Shown here one piece after another: positions 26,501 through 47,991 of a stretch of DNA of 64,000 bases. A program made the translations under genes and the position numbers. This DNA comes from Lates calcarifer (lineage: Eukaryota > Chordata > Actinopteri > Centropomidae): the NCBI RefSeq assembly GCF_001640805.2, contig NC_066843.1, positions 5,595,688 through 5,659,687 on the forward strand, written 5' to 3'. Below the pieces are notes generated by a model, which saw only the letters and a program-made list of their open reading frames with translations, made no database searches and was not told where the DNA came from. Each line of letters opens with the position of its first letter. The stretch's first letter is position 1.

Positions 26501-29500
26501 CTCAGCGATCAAGATGAAACCATTTTACTTTCCTGTTGTCAGCCAAACTAGACAGTTTGGTTTGGGTAGCTGGACAAATAAAACATCTGAATAAATCTCT
26601 TTGGGCTCTCTTGGAATACGTGTTTTTCATTGTCTTCCTAATATTTCAGACACCAACCAATTAATCGATAAATTGAGAAAATAATCCACAGAAACATTGA
26701 TAATGGAAATAATGGTCATTTACAAGCACAATGCCTTTATTAGTGGAATATGGAGCTGCTGCAGAAACAGAAAGCCTCTAGAGGGACATTTAACAATTTG
26801 CAATGATAATATGACCAGTATTATGCATCATAAAAGCCACAATATCATCTATAAACCATTCTATCAGAATTGCATTATTGTTGTTAACAGCTTTTGTCTA
26901 GGTTTATTTCCTGACAGCTATTGCTGTTAGAAAACTCTGCGAGTACAACAGGAAATTGGTCCAGTGCCTGGCAATGTGAGTTTAACAGGAAATGGGGAAA
27001 CAAACTTGGACTCAATTAGAATGATTATGTTTGTTTCTCTTGAGAAGATCTATAAAAGGACAACAATATCATATGAATCACAGTCAGGGAAGAAACATGC
27101 AGGGAGGGTGTGAAAACAGGGCTTGACTGGACATTTGTGCTCCACAGAGCTGTGATGACAGGCTGGCTGTGCCTTGTGCAGTAGGGAGACCCTCAGCTGC
27201 TGCAAGGACACTCACAGTCAGGGGCTTGTTATTCTAAAACCCCAGCTTTGCAACTCCACAGAGACACCACCCGCGAGGGGGGAAATGTTCAACAGTTGTA
27301 CCTACCATACTTTTCAAATTCTAAGTAGTCTTGATGATTGTAATGAGAATTGTACTTCACAGATTTCTCTGTCCAAATATGATCACAGCGAGGCCAGTTC
27401 ATATTCCAGTCTCATGACAAACCACAGTAACAGTGTTTCACTATTATTCAAATGTACATAGACATTGACATTGTTTTGCATATCTGATATGCAGTGGTGG
27501 AATGTAACTTAGCACACTTACTTTATCCACTGAAGATACCATGCTAACCAGAGATGAGGCCATCTCATCTTGTATTACCACAGTGTGATAGTGAGTCACT
27601 ACACAAACTTGCCCTCAGTCCAAAATGAGACAATGAAGTAGTAGCACTGCCCAGAGGCTGTATTTTGTCTTATAAATGCAACAATGGCTGAAGCTCTTAA
27701 GCTGTTAATGCTAATGTTGGCTGTGAAGCTATAGCAAAGACTTAGATATAACACCTTTAAGTATATTAGTAATATTCAGTACATTTGTTGAGGTAAAAAG
27801 TGGAATACGTGACTTTTACTACATACATTCTGACACTGTAGTATTGCTACTTTTACTTCAGTAAAGGATCTGAATACTTGCTCCACCCCTGCTGATGCGT
27901 CTTCACTGCCACACCCTGCTGTTGCCAGGGGATCCTGCGTACCACCATCATTGACGGTTTAATTATAAAGCATCATCATCAAAGTCTTTCCGGCTAGAAA
28001 TCCTGAGTTATGTGGCTATTCTCAGAGTGCACAGACAGAGAAAGAAAAATCCAGCACCTGCAGTTAAAGCCAGGATCAGCTTAACAGAGTACAAAGTCCA
28101 TTACAACAAAAGTAATGCTATGAAAATATTTCACTTGTCTTACTCATATTCTAGCCCTGTTTGACATTGACACTGCAGGTGAAAGCCAATATTGGTGAGG
28201 AATGGCCACACACACACACACACACACACCACACACACACGCACAGGCAGGTATTTCTATACTTGTGAGGGCACATCCATGGACGTTTGCCGTAAAATAA
28301 GCCATAACCTCTACATGCCTAAGTCTAACCCTGATCTCATCCTTAACCTAATTCTAATTCTAAACTTAACCCACTCCATCACATTAACACACAAACACAC
28401 AGTGGAAAGTGGTGAAACCTGACTGAGAGCCAGTGTTGATTTGCAACGCTGCCAATAACTGACCAGCCTGCCGGTCTATTAAACCGGACACGGTGCAGCC
28501 ATCCTCTGGCAGTAAATAGACCGTGGGAGCCCGAAACAGCTACTGCAACATGGAAGCTACAGCTCTTACAACTGCTCTGTAAACGTGACAGCCACCGAGT
28601 TTAGATGGTGATAAGAGCATTACAGTTACAGTGATATCAACAGGAAGTCAGTTATGCTGTGCCAATCCAAACAAAAAAACATTAAAATATAAAGCTTTAT
28701 AAATAGTGCAAGATTCTGAAAGAAATTCCACATCTGCAAACCCTTAAATGTACAGTATCCCACACTGACAATTCCACACATTCACTTGAAAAGGTTTGCA
28801 GTAGGCCATACAGTGGCCCAAACAGCAGGAGGCACCTGCTTTGCAGAGTAATTTATTAAGGCCTAGTGTCTATGATTGGATTTCTGCTAGATACCGATAG
28901 TGTAACATGCTCCCACAGTGGATATCCCAGGAGGGGGAAGTGAAAAAGTTTGTGCCTGCCAATGCAGATTCTGAAGTAAGCTCTACTCACGAGAGGCTTG
29001 CAACTCGCAGATTCACTGTTACTAATGTTTTTTTTAAAGAAAATCTTCTCTCTTTACCAGCCAGCAAATTGCAGAGGTTATGATGTGATGTGCATAAGGT
29101 GACAACTTCTGACAACTTCTCTGCTTCTCCTAAATTAAAACTGACCCATCCTCTATATGAACAACTGGTGTTCTTAGGTATTCAAGTGTGGACTTGAGCA
29201 CCATGCATGTATGAATGTTAAGTGTGTTCCACTTCTGAGAAATCTTCATAATAAAAACTACATCTTCATCTTACATGGCACAGCCTGCCAACTATCTGTC
29301 CTCTGGGGTGGGGCGTTGGTTCTGTCTCAAGTAGCCCCTCATGCCAGTGTTTATAGGGCTTATATTTTTATTTACCCCCACCAGTCTTTATATAGTTTCA
29401 CTGGGTAATCATGAAGTCCCGTGGAGTGGGAGAGGCCACTACCTGCCTTCATTTTTCCATAGAAGCTACTGGTATTCCCCTCACTGGTGAGAGGAGGAAT

Positions 29501-30742
29501 CCACCTCTCACTGAACACAAATTGTGCAACAGCTTCTAAATAGAGGAGCACAGTGTCTGATACTTGGCAAACATTACAGCCTCATTTAAGTTTTAGGAAA
29601 AAGTGACTTTGTCATTTATGTCATGGAAACCACAGAGGTGAAGCTTTAGCCAGCATCCTGCACCCTGACAGTTTACTAGCTAAAGCTAATTCAGTCCTGC
29701 AATTAATCTTACATTAGTTACCAGTTATGATGTTCAGCTTGTGTTGAGACTGTTTTTAAGAGATGCAGATTCAACTTCATGGTCATTTTGGAAGCTGCAG
29801 TTTCAGATAAATGTTTCTACCATTTTCTCCATCCAAACAGAAACGCCCCTCTGTATAATGCAACACACTTCAACTTCATTAAGATAAGATTTATTGCAGG
29901 ACCCTTTTTCATTTGCACCATGAAGGTTCACCCCATGCCACAATGTGACTCTTTCTCACTGTCTGATGAGATAATGTCAAAACGTTGCTCTGATGCTCTG
30001 ATAGCTTTTCAGGTGCTTTTCACACTTCCTCCTAAACTTCCCTCATGATGTGGGGAATGCAACACACCCCTTTTGGGGGGCAACATGTACTGTGAGTGTA
30101 ATTTTAGCGAATTCACATTAATAGTCACATGTGAACTATGAATCATCACCATGTTTTAGAAAAAATATTACTATCATATGATGAAAAAGAACAAGCTCAT
30201 ACACCTACTGCACCTCTGAGTATGCCCCCCCATCCCTTCACCTGGTAGATGAGGACTTTGAAGTTGCGTCTCTTGAGCAGCTCGTTCTCGTTGCTCTCCA
30301 GCTTCTTGATCTGGCCCGCCTGCTTCTCCAGGTTGCTGCGCACTGTTTTGACGTTGACACTGACTTTGCGTACCTTTTCCAGCATTTTGTTGACAGTGTT
30401 GGCTGTGCCTACGTGGTTCTTAGACAACTTAGCCAGCTCCCCTTGGATGGTTGACACCGACTTCTCCATGGCTTCCTGTCTGGCCTCGAGGCCGTTCTGG
30501 GTCTGCTGGATCTGGTCCACCACCCCGATGATCTTATCAAGCAGAGACAGGACCATGACCCCGTTCATCTGGGCTTCGCTCTTGCCTCCAGAGCCAGTGG
30601 CCAGCACCAGGTCCACCTCCTCAGCAGGGTCATCGTCGTCCACTGCTGGCTCCGTGGCGGCACCCACCAGAGCTACCTCTTCATCATCATAAGCCACTTC
30701 TGCCAGGGCTGTGTGCTCCTTCTTGACACCTGTGTCCGCCAT
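14563..30742 (-). CDS. cavin1: cavin1 (PTRF), caveolae-associated protein 1
   Basis: Peripheral membrane protein that coats and stabilises caveolae with caveolin-1; also described as polymerase I and transcript release factor. Two coding exons, 30742-30242 (167 codons) and 15330-14563 (255 codons plus TAG), join at phase 0 to give 422 residues, against about 390 in human. Exon 1 holds the conserved HR1 coiled coil (MVLSLLDKIIGVVDQIQ ... EKVRKVSVNVKTVRSNLEKQ) after an acidic leader. Exon 2 holds an acidic DR segment, the basic HR2 with heptad-like KTK-ENLE repeats, the SLTPDHTIYARSKTTVYRVP and PPFTFHVKKIREG blocks, and an acidic C-terminus. The ATG at 30742 is the first conserved-position Met (MADTG); an in-frame ATG 19 codons upstream gives a leader unlike cavins. 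Teleosts have two cavin1 paralogues; which one this is cannot be said. Confidence 0.95.
14970..15081 (-). repeat. cavin1: 11-residue repeats in the cavin1 HR2 region
   Basis: Residues about 250-288 consist of near-identical 11-residue units (KLKTKENLEKT, KQRTRENLEKT, RQRTRDNLEKT, then KHSLEKK), that is, 33-bp tandem DNA units. The human protein as I recall it has one fewer full unit. This region is the phosphoinositide/phosphatidylserine-binding, trimer-organising part of cavins. Confidence 0.75.
15661..15673 (-). promoter_or_regulatory. CTCF-like motif in cavin1 intron
   Basis: Read on the minus strand, CCACTAGATGGCA fits CCASYAGRKGGCR exactly. It lies 0.33 kb upstream of cavin1 exon 2. Single motif; occupancy unknown. 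Confidence 0.35.
17817..17830. promoter_or_regulatory. RFX X-box-like site
   Basis: GTCACCGTGGCAAC is a full palindromic X-box (GTNNCC N2 RGNAAC). It lies in a locally GC-rich stretch (about 17640-17860) that stands out from the AT-rich intron and may be an enhancer or an alternative cavin1 promoter. Confidence 0.4.
20475..20502. repeat. 28-bp palindrome in cavin1 intron
   Basis: Thirteen-base arms AACATAAGTTAAT and ATTAACTTATGTT are exact reverse complements around a 2-nt centre. AT-rich; may be a trace of a mobile-element end. Confidence 0.8.
24350..24743. mobile_element. nonautonomous TIR element (MITE-like), about 394 bp
   Basis: The element starts TAAAGGAACAGT and ends with the inverted TAAAGGAATAGT (perfect for the outer 8 bp). 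The inner arms also mirror each other imperfectly: a 'ttgggaag ... gagttatacgagaaaattga' type left arm matches the reversed 'gggaaacagg ... gagttagatgagaagattga' type right arm. I recognise the right-arm sequence as a very common acanthomorph repeat. There is no coding capacity. Target-site duplication was not clear. Confidence 0.65.
27492..27891. mobile_element. hAT-like nonautonomous element (400 bp) with 8-bp TSD
   Basis: Starts CAGTGGTGGAATG and ends with GAATACTTGCTCCACCCCTG, giving inverted CAG-GGTGGA-type ends. It is flanked by CTGATATG (27484-27491) and CTGATGCG (27892-27899), a 6/8 match expected of an aged 8-bp hAT duplication. The right end (ACTTCAGTAAAGGATCTGAA) is a common fish repeat. 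No open frame. Confidence 0.65.
28190..28410. repeat. CA microsatellite with attached interspersed repeat
   Basis: A (CA)n tract at about 28207-28245 runs into GGCAGGTATTTCTATACTTG and then a CCCTAA/CCTAAC-like degenerate tract (about 28318-28375). I recognise this composite as a recurrent teleost repeat. The degenerate tract resembles telomeric hexamers only loosely. Confidence 0.6.
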
Positions 30743-30890
30743 GGCTGTCAACTCCGAATGCAAACTGTTTGTGCACTCACTACAGATAAAAATACACAAC
30801 TGAAATACAACCTGCAGGAGCCACGCTGCACAGAACTCAGTCTCTAATCCTTTTTTCCTTTCTTTCAGACAACTTTCTATAGCACTTGTT
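30743..30890 (-). promoter_or_regulatory. cavin1: cavin1 5' UTR and proximal promoter (limits approximate)
   Basis: Sequence immediately upstream of the cavin1 ATG on the minus strand. A weak TATA-like TATAGAAA lies near 30875-30882. The ATG context (GACAGCCATGG) is a good Kozak match and supports the start. GC-rich C-tracts further up (about 31080-31130) could bind Sp/KLF factors. No start site was determined. Confidence 0.4.
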
Positions 30891-31965
30891 TGCCTCCTCC
30901 TAGTCTACTTTACAGTTTAACTTTCTCTTCACCCTCGATCTCTCACACTCTACCCTCTCAGTCTCTCTCTGCCTCTGCTCTGGGATGCAAGCCAGCCAAG
31001 GGGAGTAGGGCCTCTCACAGCTAAGGCATGTGTGCCCTGACTCAAATGCCTCTGCTCCTTGTGAAACCACCCCGTCAAACTTTTCCCTTCCTACACCCGG
31101 CCCCCACCCCCCGGCTTCCCTTTTGCCGCTGGGGCTCCACCCTGTTCTGTCCCCAAGGATATCTCCAGACTCCACCTCTCATGGCGACATGACACTCCTC
31201 TCTGACAGGGAAAGGTGAGGGCCACCACAGGCAAGATTGAGCACCACAGAAAGACATCAGCCTCTGTCAGAGAAAGGTGACAACTGAAGTTCACAGGCTC
31301 TGAAATTTGGTCAAAGGAAAAAAATATAGACATTAGAAATCTAACAGGTAATAAAGTTTTACATTGAAAATGCATGCTGTACTGTATGTCCAACTGTTGT
31401 GCTCTCTGTATGGTATGGACAATGTTGCAATTTATTATAATTCTTCTCACTGTCATTTTTAAAATCGCGTGGAAAGAGAAGTTGTGTTTAAAAGCAACCT
31501 TCCATGTTTGACAAATAATTTATTACATCTATGATTAAAAGTAAGCAATGTCTAAATCCTCTGATCAAACAAAGAGTAAAAAACAAATGGAACTAAGCAA
31601 CTTTTCAACCAACTGATCTTAAGACTGAATCTAAACTGTGAGATCAACATACAAAGATAGAGCTGCAGTATTGATAAGCAACTGGTATTAATATCTGTAT
31701 TATTCCCTGTGCTGAATGTGGAGTGGCAGTCTCTAACTGTGAGCAATAAGCATGACTATTACATCAAATTGGTCAATTAAAGTAATTCTCTCTGACAGAT
31801 TCTGTTCGACAAATTATTTTGAAAATATTCCTCGGAAGTCTTACTAGACAGTCATGCGTGACTTATTGTTCATTTAACAGCTCTTTCTTGAATATAAATC
31901 TCACAATTATTGCTACTTCCTCTGTTATTTGTGGTTAACACACTAACCAAGAACTGTAGTTATTC
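30891..31965. other. cavin1 upstream intergenic sequence
   Basis: Between the cavin1 proximal promoter and the tandem array. Contains a pyrimidine-rich and GC-rich stretch (about 30900-31200), then AT-rich DNA. No gene recognised; short open frames here lack codon structure or homology. Confidence 0.6.
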
Positions 31966-32028
31966 ATATTATGCTGATTTTACTGATATTTATGGAGTTG
32001 ACAGTTGACATAAATGTATTTACAATCA

Positions 32029-32043
32029 CGCCCTCTAGCGGTC
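32029..32043 (-). promoter_or_regulatory. CTCF-like motif, array copy 1
   Basis: Reverse complement reads CCGCTAGAGGGCG, 12 of 13 positions of CCASYAGRKGGCR (third base G instead of A). Confidence 0.45.
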
Positions 32044-32449
32044 ACAACAATCAACGTCAATGCAGGGATACTAGCATACTCTCAATTTTGCGGAGTATCA
32101 TAAGTATTCACATTTTGTACAGTATGTACCCTATCTGTATTGATAATGTAGACACCATATTGAGAAACAACATGTAATATATTCCAAGCCGTTCTAAAAT
32201 AAATAGTACTTTTGTTAAAACATTTAGCCATCCTCCATTTCGCCTACCTGATTGGCGTTGAGGTCGATAACGGCGAGGGTCATACGGCAGGTACCCTTAA
32301 CGAGCTAATGTTATCACGACAGCTTGCGAGCTTGTCCACCAACAAACAACCGTACAGTACAGCGTTAAGTAAAATGAATGACCCATAATCCGTAAAAATA
32401 ACAATGTTCTTTGATAGGTTAATTAGCTAACGAAGCTGAACGTTAAATG

Positions 32450-32463
32450 CTGCCCTCTAGTGG
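32450..32463 (-). promoter_or_regulatory. CTCF-like motif, array copy 2
   Basis: Reverse complement reads CCACTAGAGGGCAG, a full match to the CTCF core CCASYAGRKGGCRS, in the same orientation as the other copies. Confidence 0.55.
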
Positions 32464-32977
32464 CTACGGTGAGCAATGAGAACTTAATTCCACTGCTGTC
32501 AAGTCAGACATAACAGCATAGCGATACGTCCGGGTGAAATATTCAAAATAAGAGTCACAAAATAAACAAAATAGTTTACACCGTAATCAGTGCGGGACAA
32601 TAGAGACAGTAACTTTTGTTTACTTGTTGCACTTTGAATTTGTATCTGTACTTATGATGTAGACATAATGCCCTAGACTTGTAGAGAGAGTAATGTATTC
32701 CAACCCGTCCCGTAGCAACTACCACCTCCGTGAAAAATTTAGCCCGCTTCCATTTAGCCTACCTGCTAAATGTTGATGGTGTGATGACAGGCCTACGACG
32801 ATTAAGGCGGATACCAGTACCGAGTTAACGTTAACACGACAGCTTGCGAGCTTATTCACCAATAAAGAACCTCCTTACAATATAGAGTTAAGTAAAGTTC
32901 GCAACCCATTATCCGTTGGACTCAGAATGTAATTTAATAGGATAACTGGCGAATTACGTTGAACGTTAACGTCGACG

Positions 32978-32991
32978 CTGCCCTCTAGTGG
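32978..32991 (-). promoter_or_regulatory. CTCF-like motif, array copy 3
   Basis: CCACTAGAGGGCAG on the minus strand, full consensus match. It lies just after the AACGTTAACGTCGACG block. Confidence 0.55.
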
Positions 32992-33494
32992 TCACAGTGA
33001 GCAATTACAACTTAATTCCACTGCTGTCAAGGCAGATATAATAGCATAAGGTACTTCCGGGTGAAACGTTCAAAAATAAAAGTCACAAGCTACATAGAGT
33101 ACTGGTCAGTACAGGACAATGTAGACAATAGCTTTTTGTATAGTCGTCGCTCTTTCTATTTTTATCTAACGTAGGCATATTACTGTCAATCAATATGATA
33201 CCCCAAACTAAGTAATACATTCCAACCCGTTCCGCAGCAAATACTACCTCCGTGAAAATCTAGCCCGCTTCCATTTATGCCTACCTGCTTGGTGTAGTTG
33301 ATATGATGAGAAGCCTACGACCATAAAGACAAGTACCAGTACCGAGTTAACGTTAACACGACAGGTTGCGAGAGTATCTACCAATAAAGAACCTCCTTAC
33401 AGTATAGCGTTAAGTTGGCGAACCGTTATCCATTGGAATCACAATGGCATTTAATAAGATAATTAGCTAACTACGCTGAACGTTAACGTCGACG

Positions 33495-33508
33495 CTGCCC
33501 TCTAGTGG
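33495..33508 (-). promoter_or_regulatory. CTCF-like motif, array copy 4
   Basis: CCACTAGAGGGCAG on the minus strand, full consensus match, in the same repeat context as copy 3. Confidence 0.55.
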
Positions 33509-33918
33509 TCACGGTAAGCAATTACAACTTAATTTCACTGCTGTCAAGACAGATATAATAGCATAGCGGTACTTCCGTGTGAAACATTCAAAATAAAAGT
33601 CACTAGCTACATATGTACGTAATATATGTTTACTGTAGCACTGTCTTGCATTTTATGTATTGTATTTTCATGCCACGTGTTTTACTTGTTGTTGTCTGTG
33701 TTTGTATTTGTATTGTAGTCATATCATCATCAACAATATGTAGCCCTAGACTAAATAATGTATTCTAAACCACTCTACAGCAGATGCTACATACGTGAAA
33801 AATTTAGTCCACTTCTATTTAGACTACCTCCTTGGCGTTGACGGTATAATGAGGGGCCTACGACAATAAAGGCGGGTACCGGTACAATAACGAGTTATGC
33901 CGAGCGTTGACATCGGCT

Positions 33919-33932
33919 CTGCCCTCTAGTGG
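33919..33932 (-). promoter_or_regulatory. CTCF-like motif, array copy 5
   Basis: CCACTAGAGGGCAG on the minus strand, full consensus match. The surrounding unit has an internal deletion, yet the motif is intact. Confidence 0.55.
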
Positions 33933-34364
33933 TCACGGTGAGCAACTACAATTTATTTGCTGTCAAGGCAGACGTATTGATATTGTCGTATTTCCGGGTG
34001 AAACATTAAAAATAAAAGCTACAAAAGTCACATTATTGATCGATGAAGGTTTTTGCTTACACCTGCACTGTCTTGAATTTTATGCACTGTGTTTTTATGT
34101 CACCTGTTTTGCTTGTTTATTTTTGTATCTTATAGTACATTGAGTTTGAAATAAATATGGAATAAATAATGAAACGTGCAATATAAATAAACCATATATA
34201 TTGTATATTTATAAGTTATTTGACAAGCATTTTCCTTGTGAAATAACCAACATTGTAAAATACTTGTAATAACACCAATAAATGCTTTTACAAAAGACAG
34301 GGATGCATTTGCGCACTTTATCCACTGGGGAACGCTGAATAGCCATTAGTACTAATGACAACCA

Positions 34365-34579
34365 AACTCAGGGGTGTCAAGTCAAACAAAAAAAAAAACC
34401 ACACACCAACACTTCCGTTTAGGACTTTCAAAATAAAACGTAGTAGACAGAAGTGCCTCAACACTTCCTCTTTGAAAGGTCGATACTCCAATGGTCTGCT
34501 TCAAACCACCGACTAGTCCACAACAAACGGCGAAGAGGAAACCAAGACGGGAAGCTAAGAGGAGAGGCAGGGCATCTAA
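34365..34579 (+). promoter_or_regulatory. atp6v0a1: atp6v0a1 promoter and candidate noncoding first exon
   Basis: Contains an ETS-type ACTTCCG (34411-34417) and a TTCAAAATAAAA block resembling the end of the upstream tandem units. It is followed by a purine-rich leader-like stretch and a donor-like ATCA|GTAAGG at 34579/34580. Mammalian ATP6V0A1 has a noncoding first exon, and an acceptor (CACATCCTTCAG) stands just before the coding ATG at 35854. Start site and exon limits are inferred. Confidence 0.4.
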
Positions 34580-35853
34580 TCAGTAAGGACACTGAATTTA
34601 AAAAACAAACAAGCTATTGGTTAATTACTATTATGTTAATATAACTGAGGCTGAAGATGATTTAAACTACTCTAGCGTTTACGTCTTTAATGTGGGCTAA
34701 GTTAAAATATCGAACAACAGGTGCTAGGTTAGCATTAGCTATATATATATTGTATACGCTCTGAGCTATTAACGCTAATAAGTTAACTAACTAGCATCCG
34801 ATATCAGGAAAAGTTCATATAAACATCACTACATTTAGTATCCTATTGTATAACGTTATGTCGTTCGTAATACTGTAGTTTAACCAGCTAGCGCTTGCTA
34901 ATCTGACTAGCATCCGTCAACTAATAATTGTTCTGCTTAAGCTAAATAACTTCAACACCGACTGATTAGCTATAACTGTCCGGCTTTGCTACGTTATTTA
35001 CATTCTACGGTGTTAATAGTGTTGATTGATCCGTGTCCAAGCAGCTTTAACAGTGCCAGTTTGGTTCATTAGTATCATTAGTAACTGTTAGCCTCTATAA
35101 CATCTCCAGCTTTGACAGGTGAAGCTGCATTAGTCACGGAACTAAGCTAGTTGTAGTAGCTGTCTGATGTGTTAGCGTATCGATCATCTAAATATTAAAT
35201 GTTTCAACTCTGTAGTTTTGTCTGATTTTATTATGCTGTTTTTAAGATTTAAGTCAGTAAATGTGCACTCAGCGTTGATGTATTGAGGCTTATTAAAGCT
35301 ACAGGTCACATGCTACCTTGTAATCCACAGATAAGCCCTGTGTGGTCGTTTTATAGTAGGAGGTCATGCTGCTTAGCGTCAGGATAGTCTGAGAAAATCT
35401 TCACCTTTTTAGTTGTAGTTAAAGGACATACAACAAACTGCTCTGTATCTGCATAGGTCATTAATTTGTGTTTTACTTCCAAATTAAAAATCCAAGGTCT
35501 TCTAGGTTAATTTCAATGTTACAGTTGAAGCTCCTTTCATTATACCATATCTACATTCCTGCACTGATCATGGGATCAGCATGGGGCAAGCTGATATTTT
35601 TTTTTTCTTTTCTCTTTTTGTCACATGCCAGTTTTTCAGCCTTGTGTGAAACTAACACAGAACTGATACAGACCTCCCCCTTTAGTGATTTTCACACTAG
35701 CATGCTAGTGCAGAGATAAGTGTTGCATGTAGAACTAAAACTGAAAAGGAGTTTGCTTACATTTGAGTGTCTCTAATGGATGATATCATTGTTCAGTTTC
35801 CAGAGGATCTGCTTGTTTTAAGGGTGAATTGAGAGCTCACATCCTTCAGCAAC
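34580..35853 (+). other. atp6v0a1: presumed atp6v0a1 first intron
   Basis: AT-rich sequence of about 1.3 kb between the putative leader exon and the ATG exon. Nothing coding or repetitive was recognised. Confidence 0.4.
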
Positions 35854-46979
<11,126 letters not shown>

Positions 46980-47945
46980 GATCTGACAACTCTTCTTCTT
47001 CTATTAATGTCACTCATCTATTGAGTGGTGTGGTGTTGAATAGTGATTTTTGAGTTTTCCAATATCCTGGGTGTTACCACAAAGTCATGAGTGACCCTCC
47101 ACAAGATTATCTATCAGACTTTTCAACTTATCATTTTCAGAATCATTATCTAAATCTGGAACATCTACTCAGAAATTACTATTCATTCATTCCAGAGAAA
47201 AATAGCATTAACTATAATCTGTTTTGTGTCTTGTCTTGGTGAAGTCATTTTGTCTTATCTGTCTTTTATTTAGTTTAATATTATTTATGCAAATTCTTAT
47301 AAAACCCGCATTTTTCCTATGGGGGAGTGTTGCAATACCGATCATTATAAACAAATCTGCAAATTTCTTGACTGATGATGCTGATAAATGCTTATTCAGA
47401 GTCAAGTGACAGAAGGTCTTTTCCACACTGTTGTATCCAGATTGTCACTTTCTCTTTGTATTGGCATTATTCTTCAGCAACAATCAACATCTTGTGCACT
47501 GAGCTCATCTGTTTTATTTAAAAAAAAACACACACTCATGTTGCACTAGCAGATGCCTCTCTTACAGTGCATCCTGACCTCTGACATAGAGCTATAAAGG
47601 TCTAAAGGGAATTCAATTAATCCTTCATCAGGATGTCAGTCAGATCTTTGAAAATGAAGATGAACAGTTTAATCTTGCGTTGTGCTCTGACATTACTACA
47701 GATCTGGAGAGAAAGAAGGGGAATCTGTACATAGATGTTCTGTAGCAATCAAACATGCTAAAATGATTTGACATTATCAGTATTGCTGATTTTTGTTCCT
47801 CGTCTAAATTTCATTTGTATGTTTAACATTTAAAATGTTTTCCTCACACTTAGTAAGAGTGGCATACAGCAGGCATGTTCAAATAGATGGTTGGGCACCC
47901 GCATTAATTGTACATCTCTGTCAATAAAGTGGAAAGAGCTGGTTT
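46980..47945 (+). other. atp6v0a1: atp6v0a1 3' UTR
   Basis: AT-rich sequence of about 1 kb following the stop, ending near the AATAAA at 47923-47928. No coding content recognised. Confidence 0.6.
47923..47928 (+). terminator. atp6v0a1 polyadenylation signal
   Basis: Canonical AATAAA in TCAATAAAGTGGAAAG, about 0.95 kb after the stop, followed by a GT-rich stretch (GTTGTGGTTTTTC) as expected downstream of a cleavage site. Confidence 0.6.
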
Positions 47946-47991
47946 AAGTTGTGGTTTTTCTTTAATTTTTTTTCACTTATGTACTGTGCTG

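Larger units (their letters stand above)
15331..30241 (-). other. cavin1: cavin1 intron (14.9 kb)
   Basis: The single coding intron of cavin1. No additional gene was recognised on either strand. It contains a CTCF-like motif (15661-15673), a GC-rich island with an RFX X-box (about 17640-17860), a 28-bp palindrome (20475-20502), a TIR element (24350-24743), a hAT-like nonautonomous element (27492-27891) and a CA-rich interspersed repeat (28190-28410). Confidence 0.7.
31966..34165. repeat. degenerate tandem array, unit about 520 bp, five copies
   Basis: Five diverged copies of one unit lie head to tail. The shared box (T/C)GCCCTCTAG(T/C)GG starts at 32029, 32451, 32979, 33496 and 33920, giving spacings of 422, 528, 517 and 424 bp. 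Ordered shared blocks are CCATTT-GCCTACCT, CACGACAG-TTGCGAG, GTTAAGT, GAACGTTAACGTCGACGC, the CCCTCTAG box, ACTGCTGTCAAG-CAGA, ACTTCCGGGTGAAAC, then AAAATAAAAGTCAC and ATGTATTCCAACCCGT. The first and last copies carry internal deletions. Units are CpG-rich compared with flanking DNA. The array lies between the divergent cavin1 and atp6v0a1 5' ends and has no coding capacity. Confidence 0.9.

Noticed and set aside
30249..30692. Plus-strand open frame of 147 codons
   Set aside because: Antisense shadow of cavin1 exon 1.
31966..34165. CRISPR-like array
   Set aside because: The repeated unit is about 520 bp and diverged, with no short constant repeat and spacer structure; the genome is eukaryotic.
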